NCBI GenBank assembly: GCA_963678705.1
Contig: OY783204.1
Span: forward strand, 11,418,759 to 11,482,758
Length of the DNA stretch: 64,000 bases
Direction: 5' to 3'
From: Panorpa germanica
Lineage: Eukaryota > Arthropoda > Insecta > Mecoptera > Panorpidae
Part shown: in pieces, positions 35,294 through 47,205 of the stretch
Position numbering within the stretch: position 1 is the first letter of the stretch
Layout: each line of letters starts with the position of its first letter
Translations under genes and position numbers: made by a program
The notes under the pieces: generated by a model
Databases searched by the model: none
What the model was told of the DNA's origin: nothing
What the model saw: only the letters and a program-made list of their open reading frames with translations

Positions 35294-35886
35294 AACACTA
35301 ACCTATTTATTATCACTTTCTTAGTCCATCGCACTTATTATTGTCTTATCTCAAAAACGACAAAGTTACAGTTTTAAGGATATTTTCATAAGACCGCGTG
35401 TACGCGTCATGTATATATATATAGTTATATTTTTCAACACTAGTTTCGATCTGTTAAACTTCCGTAAAAACACTGATTTTTGGGTAAATTAACACAAAAT
35501 TAAAACAAACTTAAATATTTTTCTTTCAAAAAAGTATTCATATAATATATTTAATTTTTTTCCGTAATTAATTTCTTACTTTTAATTACTTTTTTCACCT
35601 AAAGTAGCAGGAGCCGATCGGTACACACACAGTAGATAGAGACCACATGTTTTGCATTTAAATTTAACGTCTTTGTAAACCAATACGTAGTTCTTCCTTT
35701 TTCTGTTAAATCCCATCTGTCTTGCCAGAGGCAAGCATCATCCTCTTTGGTTTACTTAAAGATGTAGCCATTTTGTGTAGCTTCAAGAAGCTACACATTT
35801 TATCTATCGCAGCTCAAGAACGGCTTTCTAGTTGTTCTCTACCGTTTGTACCGACAAGTATCAGTTTATTATCGGAGAAACATACG
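35294..35886 (-). repeat. Satellite array 3 (half a unit)
   Basis: Runs from the CACTAACCTAATT part of the unit to the FADD-coding part (GAGAAACATACG), where the C1 LTR is inserted. Private variants (ATCCTCTTTGG, CTACCGTTTG, TATCGGAGAAAC) are shared with 47890-48075 in front of C2. Confidence 0.88.
35706..35886 (-). pseudogene. R1-clade RT remnant cut by C1
   Basis: C-terminal part of the RT segment (SREQLESRS tail), ending at the C1 insertion point. Confidence 0.65.
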
Positions 35887-36486
35887 TGGACAAATTCAAC
35901 TTAAGCCAGGAAAAGTGGAATTGTTCTCATTAGACATTTACTTATAAAATCAATTGTGAATTCAAATAATATTATAGCATAAGATTTAAATATGTCCAAA
36001 CTCAAATTATTTTATTTTTGGGTTCACTAGATCTTTTTTAGTGTAATCAGTTAGATAAGATTCCACATGTGCAAGAACCACTTGTGTTGGTTGCTGTGAC
36101 GTCACAAATTAGTTACACTTGCCAGAAGGGATGTTTCCCCTTCCCTTCATTATACTATTTTTTTACTTTAGTCAAAAAATACATTTAAAATTCCTCTTTT
36201 TACTACAATCGTCAAGCAAGTAAGACCTACTCAACCTACAAAATACAATTCAAATAAATATTATTGAAATACCGCGTGCTCAAAATATGTATTAATAAAT
36301 ACCACGCGCTTTCATAATATAAAATACAATCTTACTTGTTTGAACCTTTCTAATATCAAACTTAGTTATTAAAATTATTGTTGTTAATCTATTGTACTAC
36401 ATTAAATAAATTTGTTAAGTGTTAAATATTATCGAAAATTCATGTGTTGTGTTTATTATTATTTAAGCTGTTTCATTAATTAAAAT
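35887..36486 (+). repeat. 5' LTR of C1
   Basis: Starts TGGACAAATTCAACTT. The left end is defined by the 3' LTR remnant of C2 at 54273, which begins TGGACCAATTCAAC. The right end lies just before the primer-binding site. About 600 bp. It contains a CRE-type palindrome TGACGTCA at 36097-36104. Confidence 0.82.
36097..36104. promoter_or_regulatory. TGACGTCA palindrome in the C1 LTR
   Basis: Perfect CRE/ATF-type site in the likely U3 part of the LTR, conserved at the same place in C2 (48286-48293). In other elements such sites recruit bZIP factors; use here is inference. Confidence 0.5.
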
Positions 36487-36488
36487 TT

Positions 36489-36506
36489 TGGTCCTCCGAG
36501 CCGGAT
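36489..36506 (+). other. Primer-binding site of C1
   Basis: TGGTCCTCCGAGCCGGAT, one mismatch to the tRNA-Tyr-type site. Confidence 0.75.
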
Positions 36507-37006
36507 ATCGTCATATATCCAAAGACAAATTCAACCAGCAAGCAGTTTAATTAGTAATCTAACAATTCTAAAAATCAACCTACGTACAACGGAACCGCAG
36601 TCTACAAGAACACGGCAGACGCCCTGAAACACTACAAGCTAAGTTCATTTTCCTTTATATTTCATTTCCTATCGTTTCAATTTACATCATTGTGTATTGT
36701 GTGTGCAACAATTATTTTAAAAACTTACAACCATGTTCAACATGTGTTGAAAGAGCCATACTAATATTGTATCTAAATCTAGACGATATTTTTTATGCAC
36801 GTGTTATTAAATAATTTGGACATTTACCATTTATCATAGACCAAATTATTTATAAACAATTATTTCAAAGACATCGTAATCCATATTTGATAACCTTTAC
36901 AGAGCTCAATTTTCCAAATTAAACTTTTGTATTTATTCACTTTTAACATTCCTTTACAAAACCGTTTAAAATATCTGATCTATCAAGACAACATCTCAAA
37001 TGTCGC
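36507..37006 (+). mobile_element. C1 untranslated leader
   Basis: About 500 bp between primer-binding site and gag, nearly identical to 48696-49195 of C2. No feature of its own seen. Confidence 0.7.
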
Positions 37007-37843
37007 ATGTTTAAAATCGAATTAACGAATTTAATTGATTATATTCACAATGTCGATCTCGATGGCGTCGGTATAGTCACAGGAGAAATCTTCAATAGAT
37101 CTAATTTATTAAAGGAATTTTGCAATAAATTCCAAGACTCCACAATAACATTGCGTGGCAAAATAGGCGATACAGACACTGAGTCTGCTACTAATATTGA
37201 AAAAGACTTAGCAGCTACTTTCGAATAGTACTGTGTAGCATCAAGCAAATATGCTACTCTTTTAAACTTATACCAGCCTGCAGAGTCAAAATCCATTTCA
37301 CAACAAGATAGGATTCATTCAGAATCATTACCTCCTATCAATTTAACAACTTTTGACGGTAAATTAGAGAATTGGGAAAACTATAAAGAAAATTTTGAAA
37401 CTTTAATCCATAATAATTCAACTCTCAATGACTCGAAACGGTTACATTATTTGAAAACTAGCTTAACTAAGGACGCGTTAAAATTATTCCAGTCACTGAA
37501 ACCTCAACAGCGAACATACACAATTGTATGGAAACTGTTGAACGATAGATTGCAAAATATTAAATTAATTAGGTTGCATCATATTAACTCGTTCATAGAC
37601 TTGCCTGCCTTACAAAACGAATCAAGTAATAAGTTACGCAACATAATTGATGATTTATCGAAACACGTGAGTAAACTGGAAGAGCTCATACCACAAGAGC
37701 ACAGATGGGATATGTTGCTATTGCACATAGCTTCTGGTAAACTGCCTAAGGATTTACACACCGAATGGCTTAAGTCTCCAGAAGCAATCAAAAATTTTCC
37801 AACGTTTGAGCAGGTAATAAAATTTCTCCGTGACCGTGCTTAA
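37007..37843 (+). pseudogene. C1 gag
   Basis: Opens at ATG 37007 (MFKIELTNLIDYIHNVDLDG) and meets TAG at 37226-37228. It continues in register to PPINLTTFDGKLENWENYKE, the BEL gag core, and then a 130-codon open stretch (SLKPQQRTYTIVWKLLNDRL, SKLEELIPQEHRWDMLLLHI, FPTFEQVIKFLRDRA) ending in TAA at 37841-37843. Both stops occur identically in C2. Confidence 0.88.
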
Positions 37844-38484
37844 TTAGTAGAAACGGTCAACGGAACAACTACTAAGCCCTCGGCTCGTAGCAATAATACA
37901 AGAATGCTGCATTTACAAACCATTCAATGCACATTTTGTAGCAAATCGCAAATAATTTACAAATGCGAAAAATTTATTGAACTATCTGTTAGCGATCGAC
38001 TAGAAAGTAAGCAACGGCGTCTTTGTTTAAATTGGTTATCCCGGGACACCACACAAATAAATGTAAAAGCAAAAACAGTTGTTTTCAATGCAAAAAACGG
38101 CACAACACACTACTACACACTACCACACAATCACCCGTAGAACCACAAGCGTCAACCTCAAATACAATTGCCGCGCATTAGCACATCGGGTCACAAATTG
38201 CATTGTCAACAGCACTGGTATCGGTACCAGATGTAAAAGGTTACTTGCATGAATCCAGAGCCCTCCTAGACTGCGGCAGCCAAAACAGTTTTGTGACAAG
38301 TTCATTTGCCAATAAACTTAAATTGCCACAACAAAGGTCTACAATTCAAGTAATCAGGGAAAATGACATCACAACACCCGTTACAAAATCCTTAAACATT
38401 TCTATATATTCAGACGCTACAAATTACAAATATGACTTGTCCTGCTATATCTTGCCAAGCATTTCAGACAAAATACCAGTTTAA
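37844..38484 (+). pseudogene. C1 zinc knuckles and aspartic protease
   Basis: The first Cys/His motif CTFCSKSQIIYKC is followed by RRLCLNWLSRD, where the second knuckle cysteine is Trp and the frame changes within CCCGGG, as in C2. The protease (38203-38484) has the active-site loop SRALLDCGSQNSFVTS intact. It ends at a C1-specific TAA after SDKIPV, where C2 has CAA. Confidence 0.86.
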
Positions 38485-39867
38485 AACACAAACCCCATCA
38501 ATACAAATCTACTACCATCTCATCTTAAACTTGCCGTCCCTCAGTTCAATAAATCAAAACACGTAGACATTCTAATAGGCGCGGATCTTTTTTGGGACTT
38601 ACTCCGCAACGGCCGGTCAATGATTAAAGATGATGGTTACAAACTACAGAAAATCACGCATTGTTGGATTGTTGCTTGTCAATCATTACCAGAACACAAA
38701 ACTAATCACAACTCTACACATAATGGCATCATACAATGCTACGTAACACAAAAATGTTCTATTCAAACTCAACTTCAACGCTTTTGGGAAATTGAGAATC
38801 CTTCAAACACTGTTCAGTTCTCCCCAAAAGAGATAGCATGCGAAGAACATTTTAAAGCAACCACTACCAAATTAAATGGGCGTTTTTGCGTAGACATTCC
38901 CTTTAAAGAACACCCACACAAACTAGGTGACTCTAAAATGATAACCACAAAACGTTTCCATAATCTTGAGAGGTCACTCATTAAGAACCCCGAGCTCAAG
39001 ATTCAATACCACAAATTTATCAAAGAGTACATTTCGCTCGGTCACATGTCTCTCAATACGCACCCCAACAACGAAAACATTGCATATTTCCTACCACACC
39101 ACGGGGTGCTCAAGTCATCCAGTACAACAACAAAATTAAGAGTTGTCTTCGATTTTTCTGCTAAAACATCAACAGGCGTCTCTTTAAACGAAATTCAGGC
39201 TGTCGGTCCTAACCTGCAAAGCTCGCTCTTTAACATTCTATTAAGATTTAGAATATCAAAATTCATTGTGTGCGCTGATATCGAGAAAATGTACCGACAA
39301 GTTCAAATACGCGATGACCAACGTAATTTACAACAAATTCTTTGGCGCTTCTCGCCCGAAGAAGACCTAAAGGCGTACCGTCTCAATACGGTCACCTATG
39401 GTCAAGCCTCAGCCTCATTTTTAGCTGTTAGATCGTTATTGCAAATCGGCTATGATAACTCATTTAAATATCCTCTAGCCTTAAAATCCATCTTGCAAGA
39501 TTTCTATGTTGACGATCTAATAACTGGAGATGATAATGCTAAACGGTTAATTAATAAATGCGTAGACATTCATAATTTACTCAAACAAAGCGGTTTCTCT
39601 TTGAGAAAGTGGACTTCAAGCTCCACCAATATTTTATCTAATTTAAATATTGCGTCTACAAATGAAAATACAATAGCTTTAGGTGAATCAGACAATCACA
39701 AAACTTTGGGTATCGGCTGGAATCCCAAACACGATTATATCAAATATAAAATTTTAAGCGTGCCCTCCTTTATCAACGTCACCAAGCGCACAATATTGTC
39801 ATTTATAGGTACAATTTTTGATCCATTAGGCCTCATGCAACCTTGCATAATATCATTTATATTATAA
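38485..39867 (+). pseudogene. C1 pol: reverse transcriptase
   Basis: A 415-codon open stretch (38620-39867): LGDSKMITTKRFHNLERSL, EYISLGHMSLN, YFLPHHGVLKSSSTTTKL, FIVCADIEKMYRQVQIRDDQ, LNTVTYGQASASFLAVRSLL, DFYVDDLITGDDN and FDPLGLMQPCI. All RT catalytic motifs are intact. It ends at TAA after ISFIL, a frame break shared with C2; the sense continues in another frame as MQTLWKQNIDWDEAI. Confidence 0.92.
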
Positions 39868-40012
39868 TATACATGCAAACCTTATGGAAACAAAACATAG
39901 ATTGGGATGAAGCCATTCCACAACCCTTAGCCCATGGTTGGTCTAAACTATTAAATAATTTAGAAAAAATAAATGCAATCAATATACCGCGGTGCATAAT
40001 ACTACAACATTT
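39868..40012 (+). pseudogene. C1 pol: connection domain, end of C1
   Basis: Encodes MQTLWKQNIDWDEAIPQPLA and then stops matching C2 at 40012, just before the RNase H HGFADAF motif. RNase H, integrase and 3' LTR are absent from C1. Confidence 0.85.
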
Positions 40013-40025
40013 ATTTTATTACAAC
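40013..40025. other. 13-base junction C1/B2
   Basis: ATTTTATTACAAC matches neither C2 after its breakpoint (52200) nor B1 before its breakpoint (21994). It is the novel joint of the tandem duplication. Confidence 0.85.
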
Positions 40026-40039
40026 AAGTTGTATTCACA

Positions 40040-40880
40040 ATGTCGTCAAAACCTATAAAAGCCATACATCAAATCAAATTAACGCTAAAACAATGCAGCA
40101 AAGCGATTGAAAATGTTGATTAAACAGATTCATCCACGTACGATGTGGAAGAGATAAAAATCTGTTATTAGCAATGGCAACCTTTAATGTCTTCAATCAA
40201 TAAAGTTCATTCACAAATGCGCGAACTAACTGATGATAAAATGTTGATTTAGATCGCATTGATAGTGAAAATAATGATTTTTATACACAATACGTCAATA
40301 TAGGAAAAGTTATTAATAAAATCATCTCAGCTTCTGAATCGATTGCATATCAAACATTAGCTACCCCTGACACAAAACCATCTGTATTTTCAGATGAAGA
40401 TATGCACTTATCATCCATCAACATTCCAACTTTTTCCGGCAATATAGAACAATGGGATGAGTTTAAGGCCACATTTTAAAGCTTAGTCCATAATCAGGTT
40501 AAATATTCTAGTTTAAAAAAATTACACCTTTTACGTCGTTCATTAAAAGATGAGGCCTTTGATACCATTGCATCAGTTCCATTAGACCCCACAAATTATC
40601 AATTATGTTGGGATTTATTAGTCACAGCCTATGACAATAAAAGAAAAATGATTTCTTATCATCTAAATGCGTTTTTAAAAATTCCTGCTATCACCTCTGA
40701 GAATAGTACTAAGTTAAGAGCTACTGCAGCCTCAATCAGAAAACACGTCAAGGCGTAAGAAAACATTATTCCAAAGGAAAATAGGTGGAACCACATAGTT
40801 GCAATTTTAATATCTAAAAAGCTAGACTCTGAAACAAAGAAACATTGGTTAGCTTCCGACATTTCCAAACCGATTACCAA
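40040..40880 (+). pseudogene. B2 gag N-terminal part
   Basis: ATG at 40040, the shared TAA at 40121-40123, then more lesions of its own: TAG at about 40170 (TATTAGCAATGG where B1 has TATAAG), one extra base near 40242, TAA at about 40478 (ACATTTTAAAGC) and TAA near 40757. The core PSVFSDEDMHLSSINIPTF is still readable. Confidence 0.85.
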
Positions 40881-42716
40881 GAAATTGACACCATGCTTTC
40901 TTTTATCCTCGAACGGGCACACGAGTTGGATGAACATAGTTGTGACTCTAATTATACTCATAAATCAAGACCGCACAAGTCTCTTTTCACAACACCACGC
41001 GACAAATGTTACTTTTGTAACAAAGATCACATTGTAAGACATTGCAACAATTTTTTAAAACTCAACGTTAGGGCTCGGATCAGTGAGATCCAAAGAAGGC
41101 AGCAGTGCTTAAATTGCCTACGCAAGGGTCACAATATTAGCAGCTGTCCTTCAAAATACCGTTGCAATACTTGCAACAAAAAGCATCATACATTGCTACA
41201 CATTGAAACGGAAGAATCAGACACTTCCATTCCTAAAGCTACCACTTCTAGCACACTCACGGCGCACGCCAATCAGAAAAGTCAAGCTATGCTATCAACC
41301 GCTTTAGTGAACATTCCTGACAAAAACGGTAAAACAATTACTGCTCGCGCGCTTCTGGATAATGGTAGTCAAACAAGCTTCATTACCAAAAGTTTATTAC
41401 GAAAATTAAACGTTCCTACTACTAATTCGGATGTAGTAATAACAGGAATTGGTAACTCTGAAACTAAAATTCACAAGCAAGCAAGAATCACTTTACATTC
41501 TTTAACCAATAATTACAAAACATTTGTAAATTGTCTGCTTATAGACAAAATAACCGACAAAATTCCACACATCGCATTGGACATTGTCAATCTATCAATA
41601 CCGCATAACATAAAACTAGCAGATCCTAGTTTTAACAAACCACAATCCGTGGATTTATTGTTAGGTGCTGATATTTTTTGGAACCTATTACGCGTTGGCA
41701 AAACAAAACTATACAATAATCGATTGCATTTACAAAACACTTCATTGGGTTGGATAGTAACCAAATATAAATCTATTACTAACAACAATCATGCGCATTG
41801 TTATCACACATCCTTACAAACTCAAATTTCCAAGTTTTGGGAAATCGAGTCTGTTAAGGAATGTAGCGCTTTAACTATAGAAGAACAAGCATTCCAAGAT
41901 CATTACAACAAAACTACTACTCGCGATTCAGATGGTAGATTCGTAGTAACATTACCATTAAAATTGCCCGCATCAACTTTAGGGGATTCCAAAACCGCTG
42001 CTACCAAACGGTTTCTTTCACTGGAAAGAAAATTTGATAAAAATAAACAATATAAAGCTATGTATTCTGAATTCATTCATGAATATATACGATTAGGTCA
42101 CATGACTATTAACCCTATTCAGAACTCGTCTGAACCTTCATATTTTTTACCGCATCACGGTATACTAAAACCAAGCAGCACTACGAGTAAATTGAGAGTG
42201 GTTTTAGATGGCTCTATGTCAAGTACGACAAACACTTCGCTTAATTCGTTACAAGCAAATGGGCCAACCATTCAAAACGATTTATTCACCATTTTAACTA
42301 GATTTCGTCATTACGAATATGTGGTCGTGGCAGATATAGCAATGATGTACCGACAAGTACTGGTGCACCCCTCTCAAAGAAACCTTCAACAGATTCTTTG
42401 GAGAGATAATCCAGACGACAAGTTACTATCATATCAGTTAAACACTGTAACTTATGGTACATTATCTGCAGCATATCTTGCGATTAGAATTTTAACGCAG
42501 CTCGGTTACGACAACATTATTGCACATTCAAATGCCGCAAACAATATCATTAATGACTTCTATGTTGATGACATGCTGACTGGGTCAAATGACCTAGCAG
42601 AACTCAAATTACGCTGTAATAAAATCATTAAAATATTAAGCAGTGCAGGATTTTACTTACACAAATGGATTTCTAATGATCCCGCTGTTTTACTTGATTT
42701 AGACAACACTACTTAA
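40845..42716 (+). pseudogene. B2 gag knuckles, protease and RT in one 623-codon frame
   Basis: The longest open stretch in the window. Zinc knuckles (CYFCNKDHIVRHC, CLNCLRKGHNISSC, CNTCNKKHHTLLH), protease loop ARALLDNGSQTSFITKSLL, then RT with LPHHGILKPSSTTSKLRVV, VVADIAMMYRQVLV, LNTVTYGTLSAAYLA and DFYVDDMLTGSND. It shows the normal BEL arrangement with protease and RT fused in frame behind gag. It ends at a TAA (42714-42716) where B1 has ACA. The true start is lost with the broken gag. Confidence 0.93.
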
Positions 42717-43763
42717 GACAAACATTTTTATATAGGTCACGCAGACTTAGAGCATTTCAAAACATTAGGTGTCAAATGGTGCTCTAAAACAGACTGTTTC
42801 AAATACAGCATCGCCTATTTTGAGCCACCTGTAAAATTAACCAAAAGAAATGTTTTATCATTCATTGCTTAAATCTTTGATCCGCTTGGATTATTATCTC
42901 CCTGCGTCATACTGTTTAAGTTAATGATACAAGAATTATGACTAACTAATCTACACTGGGATGACGAAATTCCAAAACATTTAGTAAACACATGGACTTC
43001 TTTAATAAAGCAATTACCAAACTTAAACAACGTATCCATACCACGAAAATCATTGATCAATAACTTCAAAACAATTGAAATTCATGGTTTTTGTGACGCA
43101 TCAGAACGTGCATATGGTGCTTGTATTTATTTTTAAAGTATTAACCATCATAATATATCCAAAACGACTTTATTACACTCAAAATCTAAGGTATCACCTT
43201 TGAAAACATTAACCATTCCGTGTTTAGAATGATGCGCAGCATTGATGCTGTCAAGAATGACTAAGAAATTGTTGTCAATAATTTCTTTAACGATAAATAA
43301 TATAATTCTTTGGTCTGATTCAGTCATTGTATTATCATGGCTTCAATGCATACCCAATACATTGAAAACATTTGTAGCTAACCGCGTTTCTGAAATCCAA
43401 ACAAACATGAATTCTATTTCTCAATGGCGTCACGTACGTACAGAGTATAACCCAGCAGGTTTGATTTCGCGAGGTATTCTTGCGAGTAATATAGTTGATT
43501 ATGATTTCTGGTGGCAAGGTCCAGATTGGCTATCTCAATCAGAGAGCGCATGGCCTGAAAGTAGTTGCACTGTAAATTTCTTACCTGAAACTAAATTAAT
43601 TATATTGGCGAATTTTTCCACCGCAAAATCAAATTCTATATTTGACAACTTTTCAAACTTAAGAACGCTTAATAGAGTTACCGCATACTGTTTACGTTTC
43701 ATTGACATGGCATTTTATCAGTCGCAGAATTACAAAATTCTATGCAATTACTCATCAAAGTAG
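42717..43763 (+). pseudogene. B2 pol: RT connection and RNase H
   Basis: LEHFKTLGVKWCSKTD, a TAA at about 42869 (CATTGCTTAAATC where B1 has GCTAAA), then LLSPCVILFKLMIQEL, which B1 has lost. RNase H: HGFCDASERAYGACIYF with the shared TAA, then from 43242 ILWSDSVIVLSWLQCIPN, WRHVRTEYNPAGLISRG (Gly for Asp compared with B1) and the same terminal frame change. Confidence 0.87.
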
Positions 43764-45190
43764 CACAAAGGGAACATTTCGCGTCTGAATTTAAAGCTCT
43801 AAAGTGTAACGCACCTTTAGCAGCCAAAAGCTCATTACTTTGTCTGAATCCATTTCTTGACGATAATGACATCATTAGAGTGGGTGGCAGATTGAAACAT
43901 TCAAATTATGAATTTCACAGGCGACACCCCATTGTTCTACATAATAAACACAAACTGACAACTTTGATAATGGAAAGGGAACAACTGAGATTACTTCATC
44001 CAGGCCCTTAAAAGCTATTATTCAGTGTAAGGAACCAATACTGGCCCATTAAAGGCATATCCTTATCAAAAAATATTGTACATCGCTGTGTAACATGCTT
44101 TAAACAAAAACCACGCTTTCCATCACCGAAAATGAGTTTCGCAAGAGTTTCCCTGGATTTCCCATTCAAGGACACCGGAGTTGATTATGCTGGCTCTATT
44201 ATTATCCGAAATAAATATGGTAGAGGTAGTAGGTTACTAAAATCCTACATTTGTTTATTTATCTGTTTTGCAACAAAGGCTATACATTTGGAGCTGGTCA
44301 CTGAACTTACAACTCAGTGTTTTTTAGCTGCTTTGAACAGATTCATATCACGTAGAGGCAAACCTACCACTATTTATTCTGACAATGGCACGTACTTTGT
44401 TGGAGCTAGCCGGGCCTTAGGTAAATTCTTATCTGATGGTGATAATGCAAAAGCGATACAAACTATGGCTTCCGATTTTACTATTACATGGCAGTTTATT
44501 CCACCATACTCACCCAGTTGGGGTGGTTTATGGGAAAGCAACATTAAATCCACAAAATCACATCTCAAACGCGTAATACAAAACAATCATTTTACCTTTG
44601 AGGACACTTATACACTGCTAACTCAAATAGAGGCAATACTTAACTCTCGCCCTCTTTATCCCGTTTCCAATGATCCCAATGACCTTATTCCCATCACACC
44701 TGGACACCTCTTAATAGGACGGCAACTCACTAGCATCGCCCCTGCAGAGGACGTTTTAATCAAGTTAAGCCGAATGCAGCGCTTCTCACAACTTCAAGAC
44801 TGTATTCAAAGTTTTCGGAAACGATGGTCAAGCGACTACCTAGGACACTGCAATCAGCTCGTGAAATGGAAAACGTCAACGGGTGTTGTACCGCTACAAG
44901 GAACTTTGGTTTTAATTAAAGAACCGAATCTCCCTCCATCGCAATGGATGTTGGGTAGGGTAGTGAAACTAAGTGCTAGTGATGATTTAACGGCTCGATT
45001 AGCTACTATTAAGACAACAAAGATAGAAATACAATGTCTTGTGCGACATCTTGCTCCGCTACCCATAGAACATTACTTGAAAACCATGATAACTCTTCCA
45101 ATTTTCAACGCGCGGGAGTATGTTAATGAACGCATTTACAATCTATATTTCAATATAGATATTTTGCCTTCGTTAATGTATTTCATTTAG
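43742..45190 (+). pseudogene. B2 pol: integrase with intact DDE residues but broken zinc domain
   Basis: The zinc-domain part (43742-44011) ends at TAA in LHPGP-stop, where B1 has CAA. The core (44132-45190, 352 codons) keeps the three catalytic residues: GVDYAGS, IYSDNGTYFVG and WGGLWESNIKSTK. Three codons (GSL or similar) are deleted near 44132 relative to B1. As in B1, the last 23 codons and the stop (45188-45190) lie inside the 3' LTR. Confidence 0.92.
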
Positions 45191-45824
45191 AATCTAATTT
45201 TTTGTAATTTAGTTTTTATTCACTAAGAATTCTTTTGTTTAATTATTTTATTTTTATATTTTTTGCTTTGTTATTTAATAAACTAACAAAATCATTATCT
45301 TTGGTACAATGGTATTGTGTATACTAGACCGGTTTCAAGGTGAACCATTTTGCTGTCATGACAAACGCCTGTTGTATCGATGTACGTGGCTTACACTATT
45401 AAAATATTCATTATTTACTCGCACTTTGAACAGTAAACTTAGCTAACATTTTGAAATATAATTAAAATTAATATTAGATTAAAATATTATAAAGATATTT
45501 TTAAATAGTGAATTACATCAACGTAGCATCGATACTATTAGTGATTCATTCAAATATTAATCATTGTAATTCGTCAGTGTATTTGTATAATAAATGTTAT
45601 CTGTAAAATAATAGTGTTTCGCTGCTTTTCTGACATTAAATTAAATAAAAAATTGTTATTAAGTGATTAATAACAAAAAGCTCCTTCGACGTATTTGGCG
45701 CAATCTATGCTATCAAAGGAATTGGATGCAATCGAGCAATCCGAGTATTTGGATACCGCTAACAGATCGCAGATAAGCCCACCGCGTGCTTATAGATCTC
45801 CATAGGTCCAAACTCCCCCGTCCA
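45121..45824 (+). repeat. 3' LTR of B2
   Basis: TGTTAATGAACG to CCCCCGTCCA, 704 bp, with an 8-base deletion near 45320 relative to B1. Followed by the same TACGT and the same private satellite flank as B1. Confidence 0.92.
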
Positions 45825-45828
45825 TACG

Positions 45829-46020
45829 TTAACATACAACCTTTAGATAGTTGCCTTTTCATGGAACGCTAATCGGTTTGTAAAATTAATGTTTGACAAT
45901 GAATATAGTTCTCTATAGCGCAGTGGACGTTCCTAAATGTTTTTGCCGGCCTAATTCTTCGAAGGGCACTTGGTCACCAGACATTATCAAACGCACTCTG
46001 AATTTATTTAATTCTATATA
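45829..46020 (-). pseudogene. R1-clade RT remnant (N-terminal part, copy of 27787-27985)
   Basis: Same truncation and same private bases as the remnant behind B1. Confidence 0.68.
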
Positions 46021-46748
46021 GTCTTATGGTATGCTACAAGTTATGTTTTTTTATGCGTTATCTTAATATAGTGTGATTGTCCATGAACGATAAGTCACAA
46101 TTTCCAAGAAAACCGCATATTTTGTACACTTATAACAATTAATACACTTTCTTTATTATTAGGAAACTTGCTTTTATATAAACTAATTGTTATGTTTTAT
46201 TATTATTTATAGTTAATGTTAATCGACTTACTTGATAGTGGGCAGCAACCTTTTGTCTTCCGTATATTTCTAAGTTTATATGAGGTCTTCCTTATATAAC
46301 TCTACAGTTTTCTTTAATTTTTTAACCAGTTGATGTTTTAGCACTTACAATAACCTAGTTATTATACCTTTCTTTGTCTGTCGCACTTATTCAGGTCTTA
46401 TCTCAAAAACGACAAAGTTACAGTTTTGACGTTATGTTTATAAGACCGTGTGTACGCGTAATGAAAAATTCGTTTTTAACACTGGTTTTCAACTGTCAAA
46501 CTTTTGTAAAAACACTGATTTTAGGGTAAATTAACACAAAATTAAAACAAACTTAAATACTTTTCTCTAGAAAAAGTATTTATATAATATATTTAATTTT
46601 TTTCCGTAATTAATTTCTTACTTTTAATTACATTTTTCACCTAAAGTAGCAGAAGCCGATCAGTACACACACAGTAGATAGAGACCACTTATGTTGCTAA
46701 GCAAAATTAACGTCTTTGTAAACTAATACGTAGTTCTTCCTTTTTCTG

Positions 46749-47205
46749 TTAAATCCCATCTGTCTTGCCAGAGGCAAGCATCTTCGTCTTTGGTTTACTT
46801 GAAGATATAGCCATTTTGTGTAGCTTCAAGAAACTACACATATTATCTATAGCAGCTAAAAAACGGATTTCTAGTTGTTCTCTTCTGTTTGTACCAACAA
46901 GGATCACTTAATCATCGGCAAAACATACGTTTACACAACCTTTTGAGTGAGAAACACAGTCCTTGTCGATTACCATGTTTAAAAGCTTAGGGCCCATTAT
47001 GGATCGCTGAGGACAACCATTAGATAGTTGCCTTTTAATATAACGGTAATCGGTTTGTAAAATTATTGTTTGACAATGAATATAGTTCTCCATAGAGCAG
47101 TAGACGTTCCTAGAGGTTTTTGCCGGCCTAATTCTTCAAAGGGCACTTGACCACAAGACATTATCAAAGGCACTCTGACTTTCTATAAATTTTATATAGT
47201 CTTAT
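46749..47205 (-). pseudogene. R1-clade RT remnant
   Basis: The open part (47093-46908) reads MENYIHCQTIILQTDYRYIKR, then GCPQRSIMGPKLLNMVIDKD and KGCVNVCFADD. Confidence 0.75.

Larger units (their letters stand above)
40026..45824 (+). mobile_element. B2: BEL/Pao element without 5' LTR
   Basis: Begins AAGTTGTATTCACAATG, 14 bases before the gag ATG, and runs to a complete 3' LTR. Nearly identical to 21994-27781 of B1. It has no 5' LTR, primer-binding site or target duplication of its own, because it arose by duplication and not by insertion. Confidence 0.92.
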
